A stretch of DNA of 64,000 nt, taken from contig LSAX01000001.1 of the NCBI GenBank assembly GCA_001557505.1, positions 4,960,001-5,024,000 of the forward strand, read 5' to 3'. The translations under genes and the position numbers were made by a program. The notes under the pieces are model-generated. The model saw nothing but the letters and a program-made list of their open reading frames with translations, was not told the origin of the DNA and ran no database searches. Shown here piece after piece: positions 34,891 to 46,054 of this stretch. The first letter of the stretch is position 1; every line of letters begins with the position of its first letter. Origin of the DNA: Reticulascus tulasneorum. Taxonomy: Eukaryota; Ascomycota; Sordariomycetes; Glomerellales; Reticulascaceae.

Positions 34891-36954
34891 TCAAAAAGCA
34901 GTCCGTCCCGTCTTCACTGTCTGAAGTACGCCAAGGTCCGCGAGCTTCTCCCACATGTTGTACAACATGAAATCACAACCCCGCCTCGCTATAACACTGA
35001 CGGTAACAGGCATGAACTCCTCGTGGAAAGTGACATTAGAATAGTAAGAAACTTGGCCAATCGGGATGGTCATATCCACGCAGCCGAAGGTAGGGCAAAT
35101 CTGGGCACCGCTAATGACGGCTCTGGCCGGAACAGCAGCCAGGAAGGCGGCGGCTGGATTGTCGGTGACCAGGTCCTCCTCACGGAAGCTGGGAAGTCCG
35201 CCAGTACCGATGTCCCAGATCATTAAACTCTCAGAGCACGATTCTTCGGTCTCGAAGAGGACGTTCTCCTCGAACCAGTCAACACCAGTACGCTTTACGG
35301 CGAGAGCGGCGGCATAGACCTCATCCGTGTAAAGTGCAGGATTAATATTACGCCAATTTCGGTTCGCGTCAACCGGAGGATAACGGCCGTCATATCGTGC
35401 AGCCCAGGCCTCTGTCAGCGGCTTGCCGACCGCATTGTACTGGGAGATGCGAGCAAGAGGCGAGAGGCCAGAGGTTATGTTTCTCAACGAGGGGACTGAG
35501 GCATTAATCAGCGATGCGAAGCTGGCTTGCTCCAGCGTCATGTCGAAAGCCTTGGTGAAATTTGCCAAGAAGACCTGAAGAACAGCCTCGGCCGCCGGGT
35601 TGGCGAGCGGGAGGTAATCTGTCAAGTACACGACGCGCTTGGGAAACTTGTCGGTATCCGGGACCACAAGCGGACTCAGACCGGTGATTGACGGATCCTG
35701 GTGTAAATCCGGGGCGTACCAGTGCTTAGAGAAATGAACCCACTTATACACATCTCGGGAAAAGACGCCGGCTGTATCGGCAGCATTACTAAGGGGCATC
35801 ACCTTTTCCAAGGTCATCAGGCCTTGACTGGGCCGGTTCGCATATGTGCCAGATACTGCGCCTGGTCGCCTCATTGAGGAGCCCGTATCGGATCCGATAG
35901 CGTAGTCCAGCCAGTCATATGCCGCAAGGGAGCAGCCGCCACCGGATGATGAAGCGGAGCAAGTCAACCAACCGTCACCTCGCGGATTCCACGGGTAGTG
36001 CTCATCTTGCCAGTCCCACGGGTTCGCACCGCTGGCAAATTGAGCCAACTTGTATTTTCCAACAAGTATTCCCCCGAGATCAACGATACGCTTGATTGAC
36101 GGAGCGGTTTCGTTCGCAATGGATTGAATTTCGGCCCAGGCCTGGCTGCCGCCCGAAGTAATTAAGCCCTTGATATCAAAGAGATCCTTAATAGATACGC
36201 GAGCCCCAGCGAGAGGTCTCGGGTCCGACCAGGAGTAGATTCTGGATGGTACAGGAATATATGGATTCCATTTCTTTGCGTAAAAGAGCTCCAGCGGAAC
36301 ATGAGTATTCTCTCCGTCGTTGGAGTCGTAAGCACCGTAGAGGAAGTTCCGGTACTCGTCTCTGTAGAGGCGGTAGACCAAATTGAACGCAATCGACGAT
36401 GAACTGACCGAAGCGGCGTATGGCCCAGCGGCAGGTGCGGCTTGAGAGATGTACTTGATGTCCAGGGCGGTCGTAGATGTCGTTAAGGAGGCGGCGAAAG
36501 CCTTGTCCAGTATGACGTATGACGGAGACAGTGATTCCAGGTAGGTGATGGCAGACGAGTCAAAGGATGCCGTGCCGGTTCCATTGAACTTGATGAAGAC
36601 GCCCTCGAGGAAGTCAGTAGAAAAGACATCATCTCCTGCCAAGTAGCTAGCAATGATGCTCTCTAAAAGGCTGCCCGTGACAGTAGTCTCATCAACCGTA
36701 ATGACAGTGAAGGGAACCACTGAGAACGGGTTGTTGTTTGGGGGGTCGCACGAGACTTTCACGGTCGCCGCCGGATGCTGAAGATTGCCGAGGTAAGGGA
36801 TGTCACCGAGTTTGAAGGAGACATCGCCGAGGTCTGTCGAGCCAACAGCTCTTGGTGAATTGCGCTGGACTGGGGCGGCGAGTGCAGGCCCGATCAGGGA
36901 CAGCGATGCCAGGATGGCCCCTCTGACGAGGGATCTACTGCTCGGGACCTTCAT
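34891..36954 (-). CDS. Secreted amidase-signature enzyme with Arp1-type N-terminal domain
   Basis: One intronless frame of 687 residues. Residues 1-26 form a signal peptide. Residues about 30-240 form an additional domain before the amidase fold, of the kind seen in fungal secreted amidases annotated as scytalone-dehydratase-like Arp1 N-terminal. The amidase-signature core follows: catalytic Lys256 in VSIKDLFDIKG, a cis-Ser near residue 336 in SASSSGGG, and nucleophile Ser360 in GSDTGSSMRRPG. The usual DTGGS reads DTGSS, a Gly-to-Ser change beside the nucleophile, which may alter activity. Several Asn-glycosylation sites support secretion. The family hydrolyses C-N bonds of amides; the natural substrate is unknown. 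Confidence 0.93.
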   Translation of the reverse strand: MKVPSSRSLVRGAILASLSLIGPALAAPVQRNSPRAVGSTDLGDVSFKLGDIPYLGNLQHPAATVKVSCDPPNNNPFSVVPFTVITVDETTVTGSLLESIIASYLAGDDVFSTDFLEGVFIKFNGTGTASFDSSAITYLESLSPSYVILDKAFAASLTTSTTALDIKYISQAAPAAGPYAASVSSSSIAFNLVYRLYRDEYRNFLYGAYDSNDGENTHVPLELFYAKKWNPYIPVPSRIYSWSDPRPLAGARVSIKDLFDIKGLITSGGSQAWAEIQSIANETAPSIKRIVDLGGILVGKYKLAQFASGANPWDWQDEHYPWNPRGDGWLTCSASSSGGGCSLAAYDWLDYAIGSDTGSSMRRPGAVSGTYANRPSQGLMTLEKVMPLSNAADTAGVFSRDVYKWVHFSKHWYAPDLHQDPSITGLSPLVVPDTDKFPKRVVYLTDYLPLANPAAEAVLQVFLANFTKAFDMTLEQASFASLINASVPSLRNITSGLSPLARISQYNAVGKPLTEAWAARYDGRYPPVDANRNWRNINPALYTDEVYAAALAVKRTGVDWFEENVLFETEESCSESLMIWDIGTGGLPSFREEDLVTDNPAAAFLAAVPARAVISGAQICPTFGCVDMTIPIGQVSYYSNVTFHEEFMPVTVSVIARRGCDFMLYNMWEKLADLGVLQTVKTGRTAF

Positions 36955-37031
36955 AGCTGGGAAGTCTCCTGAAAAGCGAATCTGGATAAGGCCAACCGAA
37001 AAACATAATTATTTGGGTTCGGTCTAACCGT

Positions 37032-37040
37032 CCTTATATA
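37032..37040 (-). promoter_or_regulatory. TATA box of the secreted amidase
   Basis: TATATAAGG on the minus strand, 78 bp upstream of the ATG at 36954. This is the same sequence as the SDR gene's TATA box, suggesting a strongly regulated promoter. Confidence 0.55.
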
Positions 37041-38013
37041 ACTATTTCCAAAGCTGCGGGGTCGCAGGAGAGTGTCAACGACGATACCATTCTCTGGCGA
37101 TATCGAATGTTAATTTTGGCTGCGGATTATAGGTGGACTACGGGCGTTGCCGACTCGGTACTGGTCTTATCTTTGGATGCAGAACAAACCCTTACCATAA
37201 AGCTAAGTGCATCAATAGTTATGGGGGTAAGATGCCGACAACCGCCCCAAGACAATGTAGGTAGACTCGGAAGCGATCGGTGTGACATTTGCCGAAGGGT
37301 GGCTGTGGTCGTTGGAGCTCCCGATATCGCGGTGTTTGTGGATATCCTCAGTCGTTTTGAGTGTCAAGACAAAAATCAGGAAGGTTGGGGAGACGGGGAG
37401 AGAGGTTATTGCCTGCAGGTCCAGGTGGGAGAGTGGCACCGTGGGGGCATCTACACTGAGGCCATCCATGACCTCTTTCGTTCGTTCTGGAGATCCTTCG
37501 TCTCTAGAACGAGTGGAACGACCTAGAAGAAGACAACTAGCGATGCAATGCAGCAGCTACTTAGTGCGAATCCCCATAATAATGTCCGTTGGACTTGAGG
37601 CTTGCCAGTCGCCCTGCAGCTGTAATATGTATTGCAAATGCAATCGGCGTTTGTCTTGGGTTTCTTATCGGCCGCCGCTACAGAGGAGGATTCATGCAAT
37701 GCAGGGCTAAGTTAACCGTTGCTACACATTTCTTATCGGTGGATCGTTCGGGGGTTGTGACGTCGATCCCAAAAGGGCCGCTCTTGTTCTGATTGGGTTT
37801 TGTGTTCCACCATCTTGGGTAGAAAAACCGTTAATGCATCAAAGCTACACTTGCAGCCTCAATCTACGGGTCCTAGTTAAGCCCCTTCGGCCAAATAACT
37901 CTAATTCAGGAACTGTGGATGGCAATGCTTCTGAACTATCTGCACCATTGGCCGGCTAACCAGGCTAGCTAGTTAGCGCTCGGAGCTCGGCCATCCTCTT
38001 CGCCAGCATACCC

Positions 38014-38032
38014 CTCACTCACTCACTCACTC
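38014..38032 (+). repeat. CTCA/CACT tetranucleotide run
   Basis: About four and a half CTCA units in tandem; an ordinary microsatellite. Confidence 0.7.
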
Positions 38033-38997
38033 GCCCATGAGCTGTAACAAGAGTGGTTGGCTTCTTTCTGCGGATATGGCCGCCCGACCAGCTGGGAACA
38101 AGGTGGAGATTGTGTAGCTCTGTTCCTGGTGGTACGAATCATGGTTGGCTACTGCGATGAACTCACAGGTGTCAAAGCATGGTACCTAGGTAGGCATTCC
38201 CGCAGTCGAGGTGTTGGCACGACAAGATTTCTCCTACTGGTAAACGCATGAATCCCAGATAGCTCCGTTGGGTATTTATCCGTTTACCGGGCCCCTACTA
38301 GTGAGTGTTAACGAGAATTTCGCAGCAGCTCGGAGGAAACCTAGTGTTTGTTGTCCCCTCCGCTAGAACTATCCACTCAATTATCTCTTGGCAGCCCGAG
38401 CAATCCGGATTTCTTTGGTGCTAACAAAGAACTCCCCACAAATTTTCATCGGCGATGTCATGGGCCATGTTCAAAGTGGATTTTGCTCTGCAATGCATCT
38501 TATCACGCAGTGTTTGCTAATAGCAGCATGTACTAGTATATTCTGGAGCATCGTATTATAAGCTATCCCAAATTCCGAGCTGGGACATCGTGTGCCATCC
38601 AAACCCGCTGAACCTGAATAGCTATGCTGGCTCTATGGGAAGACAAGGTTGTGACTCGCTTGCCAGGCACGTAGGGCCGGTCGGCGACATGTCGTGCAGT
38701 TACCGTTGTAGCTGGACCCTAGTGCTGAAGACTTCTCCAGCTATCTTTACGATCGGCTCAGGAATCCTTTACACCAGGATTTGATTCAATAGCACAACAG
38801 TCCAAGCTGTTACGTACGGACCGTCTTGAGAAAGGCAGCCAAAGGGGAGTGTCTCTGGTATAGTCATTTGCCCTCCCATCCGTATAACACCATAAGATTC
38901 GAAATCTATTGTCGTAGGGATCTATATACGTCATAAGCCTGTGTCTGTTACAGAGAAGCGAAATATTTATAAGTAGGCCCCGCCTTTACACCCACGG

Positions 38998-40616
38998 TCA
39001 TTTATCAACCACAAGTTCACCTAAGCTCCAATCCATATCTTTCTCATGCTCGTTCCCAATGGTTTCCAAGATTCTCAAACACAGCCTCTCCGCCTTCTTC
39101 ACCTCTGCCTCTGTCATAGCCGCTCCATCCGAATAAGCGTTCTGAAACCTCACTCCGTTCTCGTGACCAACCAAGCATGTGTTGAACGCAGTGCCCGTCG
39201 CGTTTCCCGAAACACCAAAGACCATGTCAGTCACACCTTTGGGGAGCGCGAAGTACGAGATGTTGGACCATATGCCGCTCATCCCAGTGTACGGAGACAG
39301 TGAGTTGATCTTCTTCAGTGCTTTCTCGTCATTCAGCGTGTGCGCCATTTTGTCTCCGGCCGGAAGCTCAAGGCTGTTCGGGGCACGATGTTTGGATGCT
39401 CCGGGTACGACCTGCCCTTCTTTGAGCAGATTCAGCAACTTGACTAGGTTCGACGCGTCGGTATAGGCTTGGGGGTCAATTGATACGGTTGCATAAGACC
39501 GGGCCGCTGTCCAGAACCGCGTTGTATCACTCAAGAGGCCGGAGGACCAAATGTATGCAGTTGCATGAGCAGACAGGCAGTATGGATCTCCCTTAGCAAC
39601 ATCGCGCAGATCCTTGATAGAACAATCGCGTATCTCCTGATTGGGCTCTTGCCGAACAAATACCGCCCAAAGTGCCGCCATCCACGCCGTATGAAGTGTC
39701 GGATTTAGTGTTGCTACTCCGTGTCTCTTTCCAACCGCCTTAAGCTTCGGCATCAAGTCGGTCGAGACCTCGAGGATTGATGATTTCCACGGGCTGTCGA
39801 TGGTCGGCCGGGGAATCTTCTGCGGCCACGAGGGGTAGTACCCCAGCAATCTCTGCACAAAAGCTGGTAAACGCGGCAACAGAATCATCCGGCCTATGAT
39901 TGACAATATGAAGGAATAAGGGGGCTTTTCCTCCATGCCCGCGCGGAGAATAGCTTTCTCGTAAAGCCCAATGTCTTCTTTGCCTAGCTGAGAAATATCG
40001 TCCGCAAAAAGGGCCTGGGCCAGCTTGACGGCCCCACGGCCGTCAATGATGGCGTGGTCCATTGTTAGAGCAAGATACACTTTATTTGTCTCAGCATTTG
40101 ATGAGGCGCGGAAGATGGTGACCCGCCAGAGAGGATCACGATCAAACGAGACCTTCGTCTGGAACAGTCGCAATGCAGTGTCGAAAATGACGTCCCTTTC
40201 AGCCTTGGCGTCATTCGCGTTGACGACGTACGTCTCATACGCGAGGATACGCTCTGTGTCCCAGACGGAGTAGTGGTATTGCACTTTTGGGCGCGTGGTG
40301 CGCTGATCAGCAATGGTGACGCAGAGCAATGGCCAGAGCCGCTGCACCTCGGCCAGCCTTGTAGTAAGACGAGTGATGTTGAGACTGCCCGGGGTAGGGA
40401 AACTAAGCATGACGTTGATGGTTGATGGAGAGCCTATATTTCGGTTCGTGACGAGCATGCGGGTCACTATATCCACTACGATGCAATTAATGATATATCA
40501 GCTAAGCATTCTTCCGTTGATCAGTCCTGATTCATTTCTCACTTACCTGGCCATTCATGGATACGCTCTTGGCCGAGATCACGGGTGGAAGCCGAAATAT
40601 CGCTGTTTAACGCCAT
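38998..40616 (-). CDS. HxxxD-type acyltransferase (alcohol acetyltransferase/condensation fold)
   Basis: Two exons (40616-40547, 40475-38998) encode 515 residues; the short first exon supplies MALNSDISASTRDLGQER and phase closes. The active-site motif HAIIDG (His164, Asp168, Gly169) in LTMDHAIIDGRGAV is that of acyl-CoA-dependent acyltransferases with the chloramphenicol-acetyltransferase/condensation fold, such as yeast Atf-type enzymes. The N-terminal region around residues 45-80 (STINVMLSF, LAEVQRLWPLL) matches the start of that fold. No DFGWG plant-type motif is present. A hydrophobic patch near residues 205-225 may associate with membranes. It probably transfers an acetyl or other acyl group to an alcohol or amine; donor and acceptor are unknown. 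Confidence 0.85.
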
Positions 40617-41897
40617 GTCCGTCAGTGCTGATCAAAACTTCTTCGATATTTATTTAGTTGGGCTTAACCAGCAGAAATGGAGTAAAACAGTTGACAAGAT
40701 GATTAGAATTGACTCTTAGATCGCCGCCCACAAGCGGAATCTATTTACCTGCCACGTGATTTGGACAGAACTTATCGATATCTTTGAATCCTACGCTGAC
40801 TAGGTACTGACACGAAACAAGATTGGAACAAAGATCCCAATCTTGGTCACCTGACACATATCTAGTCCCCTGTGTTCTTTCATTCCGTGTGCTATGAAAA
40901 CCGTTGAGCGTGCTGATTGGAACTAGAATCGAACATGTAAGAGACCAGGCTTGTTTTGAGTGAATCTATCATATTCTGCACTATAACCAGCACTTCAGTA
41001 TCAATTACCCCTTCCGCTACCAAAATAGACAGATTGACCATATTTCCACCACAATTGAATTACCTTATTGAGAACTTCGAAGGGATGACCTTACCCTGTA
41101 CTCTCAATTTTCCTTTGTCACATATCTATAGCAATCCCGTAGCTACATCGCTTTCGTGTGTGGGTTCTTCAAGCCACAAGAACAATTTCGCAGCGTTCCG
41201 AGTTGGTCGGTTTGAGAGACACAAAATCGGGCGGCTGAATATCTATGTAGTTCCCTAGTCTCCAGTATGTCAAGTTGAAGGCCAGGGCATCTTTGCGCTA
41301 AATCGTCTAATGTTTTCGCTGGGCTGACGGGTGTGTTCCCAAGAACCAGGATATGAAACAGCGAGCATGGGACTTATTGGTGGAATCGAATGTTGATCCC
41401 GCGCCTGTTTGACGTAAAATACGGCGGGGTTATCTTAATTTGCAGCACGCTAATAAACGTGTCTCCAAGCATCTCCTTTGATGCAACATGTGGCCTAGGA
41501 ACTTTGCGTCATGGGTGTTCCCATAAACTCAGTTTCGGCGATCATTTCGAAGCGGGGATTTCATAATCTGTTTGGTTTCTGATATCTCACCAAGGACCGC
41601 AGAGAGATTGAATGAGATTGGTCGACCGCGGTCTTGCAGTGAACTGACTGGGAGAATAAGCAAACTTCTTCATGGAATCTCACATGGGGCCATGGACTTA
41701 GTTGAACCCATGGCCACATCAATCTTGTTCGTCACCCTGAAAAGCGGGCTACTTAAGTCCAGCCACTATCCGGGCGAGAATCCTATTCAAGCATACAAGC
41801 AAGCACTTCTTTTGCTGCTGTCGTTCCTTTCTCGCGGTGTGATTTGCACTGCTGCCATTCGTTTCCCTCCATCCGTTCGTTTTCAGAATCTACCATC
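40617..41897. other. Divergent spacer between acyltransferase and secreted propeller genes
   Basis: 1.3 kb containing both promoters. The open frame 41572-41943 overlaps the start of the downstream gene and is best read as leader sequence. Confidence 0.5.
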
Positions 41898-43805
41898 ATG
41901 GCAAGGCCAGCATTACTTTCTTTTCTTTTTCACTGCTCGCTAGCCGTGGGCCAGCTCACGTCGTCATCGCTTGAAAAACATGTCAACTCCCTGATCCTAT
42001 CACGTTCTTTCAACCCCGTCAAGGAATCGTATTGGACGGGCTACCCACATCACCGGAGGACGCCTTTTTCTGTCTCTCCAGATGGCAAGACTGCATACCT
42101 GGCATATCTTGATGCTAGTGAGACAGATGTACATGTACAGCCGGTCGATCCAGCAACCTTCGCCACTGTGGGGACCCCGGTGACGGTGACAGGTGCAAAG
42201 GAGGCAGGGGGCTTGGTTGCACATGACGATGGCTTCGCCCTTTTGACCAACGAAGCTCTTCCTTTGGGTACCGCAGATGCTCCAGGCACAACGCCAATAC
42301 CCGTCATCTATCGATTCACGGGAGGTAAACTGACCTTCAAGACATTCCTGGGCGGGCCGGGAGTGGATGCCAACTTCGGATTGGTAGCATCTCCAGACTT
42401 GAATGGTGATCTGGTGTTCTCCACGAAATCCGGCTACTACGCCGCCTATATCGTCATCACCGCATACACAGGCAGCGCAGCCGGTCACTTTGGCGATGCC
42501 ATCCGATACGTGTCGACGGCCGGGAAACTGGAGACCATCTCTGGCGCATCTAGCTCGTGGGGATGCTCACACAACACTGGCATCGCCTTCGAAGCTGCAG
42601 ATGCTCCTCCCTTCGCCAGCATCTGCGCCGAGGACCAGGGTGCGATCTGGCTCAACACCAAGACCCAAGGCATGGGAAACAATGGCGTCAAGATCTCAAA
42701 CGAGGTGACAATAAACGGCGGTAGCAATGAGCCGATGGGCGGCATGGGCGGCTCATACAGCTCGCTGGCGCGCTTCGTCGACAAAGACTCATTCATCTTT
42801 TCTTGGGTATCGCGTGGTGCTGTTGACCTGACTCTAAACGACTGGATGGGTAGCGGATACACCAAGTCGGAGAATCGCACCAACAACCGAAACGTTGCCA
42901 TCGCCATCTTCTCTGACAAGAACACTCTTGTTGGCCCTCAAGCCAGCTCCCAGGTTGGCGCCGCAAGCGGTGATTCCCAGATAAACTGGGTCACCCAAGG
43001 CTCGGCCGATTGTTCCAACGCACATGTGGCTACGTTTGATGGCTCCCGCGCATTGATCACCTGGGAAGAGATTGTCAGTCCAACTTGCCCTTTCGAGGCA
43101 ATGGGCTGCAAGGGGGCATTCTCCGGAACATCCTTCCAGCTTGTCACTAGTGACGGCGCGAAAGTCGGACAGCCTCTCAAGTCGACCGATACGTATGTTG
43201 CTGGCGACATGGTGACAATGGCTGACGGGCGAATATGCTGGCCGTATGCAAGCATGGACTGGCGATTGGATGGCCCGATCATTAGGACACCAGTGAGCAA
43301 GATGTCTTTCGCATGCATGAAGGTGGATGACTCGAGTAATGTGCCAGCCCAACCTTCCATCACATCGTCGTCAGCATCAGTAGCGGTTTCAAAACCCGTG
43401 TCAAGTACCATGGCCAACCCCGAGTTATCAATTAAATCTACAAGTAGTGCAAAACAGACCAGTACCACCCCGGCCGCATCGAAAACCTCACAGCCTTTAC
43501 AGCCCGAAGCGATGACAATACCTGCCGCGGCTACTACTCCGCAGGCGCCCACTGCAAACATTACACCCTCAGCGATCATCCTCACGCAGTCTGAAGTATC
43601 TGCGCCAGCAACTCGACAGTCGCAGGCTACGTCGCCGGCTAGCCCAATATTATCATCCACGATTATATCTACAGCATCTTCATCATTCATCACCGAAACT
43701 CAGACTCGGACCCGCAGACCCAAACCGACGCGCCTGAGAGGTGGGCGGTCAGGTCCGCAGAAGGGCCGAACAAGATACCACCACCATCAAGATCGAGCGA
43801 TCTAA
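41898..43805 (+). CDS. Secreted beta-propeller-like protein with Ser/Thr-rich stalk, function unknown
   Basis: Uninterrupted frame; the ATG at 41898 gives 636 residues beginning with the signal peptide MARPALLSFLFHCSLAVG. The upstream in-frame start at 41844 would bury this signal, so it was not chosen. Residues about 30-475 contain repeated strand-turn units such as FSVSPDGKTAYLAYLD, LVASPDLNGDLVFSTKSGY and HVATFDGSRALITWEE, which look like propeller blades, with conserved Cys residues. Residues about 480-615 are rich in Ser, Thr, Ala and Pro and are probably O-glycosylated. The end is basic, with no hydrophobic GPI signal, so it may be released or wall-bound. I do not recognise a named family; WD40-like is the nearest description. 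Confidence 0.75.
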   Translation: MARPALLSFLFHCSLAVGQLTSSSLEKHVNSLILSRSFNPVKESYWTGYPHHRRTPFSVSPDGKTAYLAYLDASETDVHVQPVDPATFATVGTPVTVTGAKEAGGLVAHDDGFALLTNEALPLGTADAPGTTPIPVIYRFTGGKLTFKTFLGGPGVDANFGLVASPDLNGDLVFSTKSGYYAAYIVITAYTGSAAGHFGDAIRYVSTAGKLETISGASSSWGCSHNTGIAFEAADAPPFASICAEDQGAIWLNTKTQGMGNNGVKISNEVTINGGSNEPMGGMGGSYSSLARFVDKDSFIFSWVSRGAVDLTLNDWMGSGYTKSENRTNNRNVAIAIFSDKNTLVGPQASSQVGAASGDSQINWVTQGSADCSNAHVATFDGSRALITWEEIVSPTCPFEAMGCKGAFSGTSFQLVTSDGAKVGQPLKSTDTYVAGDMVTMADGRICWPYASMDWRLDGPIIRTPVSKMSFACMKVDDSSNVPAQPSITSSSASVAVSKPVSSTMANPELSIKSTSSAKQTSTTPAASKTSQPLQPEAMTIPAAATTPQAPTANITPSAIILTQSEVSAPATRQSQATSPASPILSSTIISTASSSFITETQTRTRRPKPTRLRGGRSGPQKGRTRYHHHQDRAI

Positions 43806-44284
43806 TCCGTAGCCCAGCTCGGCGATTCCGACTGAACCCACCAGGGATAAGGAGGGCGAGAGTCTGGAGGCGAGGAAGGATTTGGATATTCATTTCTCTT
43901 GGACCAGCATGAGCTTCAGACTTTGCTGGTCGGTTGTTGCTGAATTCGTCGGTCTTGAAATTCGTTGACCGGAATCATTTGATGATAGCAAATATTCATG
44001 TTAGTATACTACTACTCATCCAACCCGCGAAGCGATGTTACTACAGAGTACCCGAGCAGGCGAAATTGTGTTGCGCCAGAACTCAAATTTTGAATAGAAG
44101 TGTCTGTGATGCATACTAGTTCTTGGTGGAGTCGTTGATAGAGAGAAAAAGGTTGAAGGGGGGACGAAACTACGGTTTGGGACTTAAAAGCTCGTATATC
44201 TTTCCTTCAACTGTAAGTCTGATGGTCAGAATAGGCCGCAGTTGCTCCCGTCGGTACAAATTTTGGACCCTTCAGGGAAGGTCT
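43806..44284. other. Convergent 3' spacer
   Basis: 479 bp between the converging ends of the propeller and chromate transporter genes. No further feature. Confidence 0.5.
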
Positions 44285-46054
44285 TCAATCCCGGCCAGAA
44301 ACAACCCCGTATCTGACCAGTCCGAGAACCGCTCCAAGAAGAATAGCAAGAGGCGCAGCAACACTATAGTAGCGACCGCCGACATACGCAGTAGCAGTGA
44401 CAACGACCCACCAAGGGTCGTCTCCCAAACTCCTCCCCGACTGAAATCCTTGATCGATGTAACCGACTTGCCAGATTCGATAAACAGCTGTGTAGATCAA
44501 CCCAACCGCTCCCGCATTGACACCTCTCACAATTGACTTCACCCATGGTCTACTCCGCAGTGCTCCCCAGACCCCCATAGTGCCATGTACCAGAACCAAT
44601 CCCGGTGTAAAGATGCCGAAGAATGCAATCATGGCGCCAGCCACGGAAGAGTAACCCCCGTTAATTGCGGTGAGGCCACCAAGAAAAACAGCAAAGTTGA
44701 AGTTCGGACCTGGAAATGATTGCGCAATCGCGAGACCTATGAGAAAATCACGAGGGCTGACCCATCCTTCTGCCACGATATACTCTCTGAGAAGCGGGAT
44801 TACCACTGGACCTCCACCAAATATGATTGTTCCAGCAAGATAAAGATTGCCGAAGAGCCGATAGAGAAGAGGCTGGTCGGGGAGAACTCCGCGTATCACC
44901 ATGACCGCGATGAAGGTAACAAAGAAAATCGCTATGATGGCGGTTCCGGTTTTCCAACTAAAGTTCAACCGGTACTCTTGTGGAATGATACGGGGACCCA
45001 AATCAGCTGCCAAGCTTCTTTCTTGGTCTAGGGGGGAGGCGCTTGGGTCGGAAGCTTCTTCGGCGGCGATCTGAGCCGGGGTGTCGTGTGAACTGGAGTC
45101 TGGGAGGCGAACCGTAGATGATGTCGCACTTTGTCGGTCCAGTGCTACCTGCGAGCTGCGGCCAAAGGAGGCTGCTATCGCTTCTTGGCCTGCCGATCCC
45201 TCCTCCCCTGAGGATGTCTTCCTCTTCCTGAAGCGGACCAGCCCTACCACCAGCCCGACCGGTTTATGAAGCCATCTGTAGTCGTGCACAATGGCCGCGC
45301 AGCCCGCCGCAACCATGAGCACTGGGAAATACCACAGCGCATTATAAAGCATTCCGCCAGCTGCGGTCAAGAATACCAGAGTTCTGGTGAGCTTGTCCGA
45401 GATCGCCTTATCCGATAGTTCCACAGCGGCAAGGGCGATAATTCCCACAGTAGCGGCATTGAGTCCAGAGAGCAGAGCATACACAGCGGGAGGCAATGTC
45501 TCCCCGATGCTAGAAACCCCGACGGACAAACCATACATCCCAAAAGCACCCGGAAGGCTAGTGCGGATCTAGCGTTAGCTGATGATCTGTTCATGATGAA
45601 GTTGGTATGCCAGGAGCCGGTTCACGCGTAAATGACTCACCTCCATATGAAAAAGGCCAGGACCGCACCGAATAGCCCGTCATGAATAAGATTTATACAG
45701 TACAGCATCTTCGTGCTGGCTGGTCCGGAAAGTGCCTGCGAGATGCTGAAGAGCTCTTGGTACTATTGAAACCACCACCGGTTGATTAGCCCAGCCGTCA
45801 TGATAGTAACAAATACTGAATCGGCGTACCAATTGATCGTCGATCCATTTCAACTTGACAACGAACTTGTCGTGAAACTGCATGTGCTGTTAGGAATGTT
45901 ACATGACTGCACACCGAGGGCCATTTTATACGATTTTGAAGTGGACCGGCGGTCCCCCAAATGCAGTGAAACCCAAGTGCCAATTAACACGCAGGACATC
46001 CCAGCACCGCTGCCCAACCCTCCCCAAAACTTGTTCCCAGCTTTCGCTTCGCAT
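44285..46054 (-). CDS. Chromate ion transporter (CHR family)
   Basis: Four exons (46054-45932, 45877-45830, 45762-45641, 45557-44285) encode 521 residues with phase closing. The N-terminal half carries VNWHLGFTAFGGPPVHF and LFSISQALSGPASTKML, and the C-terminal half carries the matching GNLYLAGTIIFGGGPVVIPLL and IGLAIAQSFPGPNFNFAVF. This is the two-module arrangement of long-chain CHR proteins, with about 10-12 membrane segments. A hydrophilic loop near residues 195-275 separates the halves. CHR proteins export chromate, or act as sulfate-antagonised anion carriers, at the plasma membrane. The start at 46054 is the first ATG just before the conserved region; an upstream in-frame ATG at 46162 is possible. 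Confidence 0.92.

Larger units (their letters stand above)
36955..38997. other. Intergenic between amidase and acyltransferase
   Basis: 2.0 kb, containing the amidase promoter and the acyltransferase 3' flank. Overlapping frames on both strands at 37107-37710 have no recognisable domain. A CACT microsatellite and a GGTACCTAGGTAGG motif (about 38180-38194) are present. Confidence 0.5.

Noticed and set aside
37107..37710. Overlapping frames on both strands upstream of the amidase
   Set aside because: A hydrophobic patch on the minus frame suggested a membrane helix, but no start, splice or family support could be built.
42938..43693. 251-codon minus-strand frame
   Set aside because: Shadow of the secreted propeller gene.
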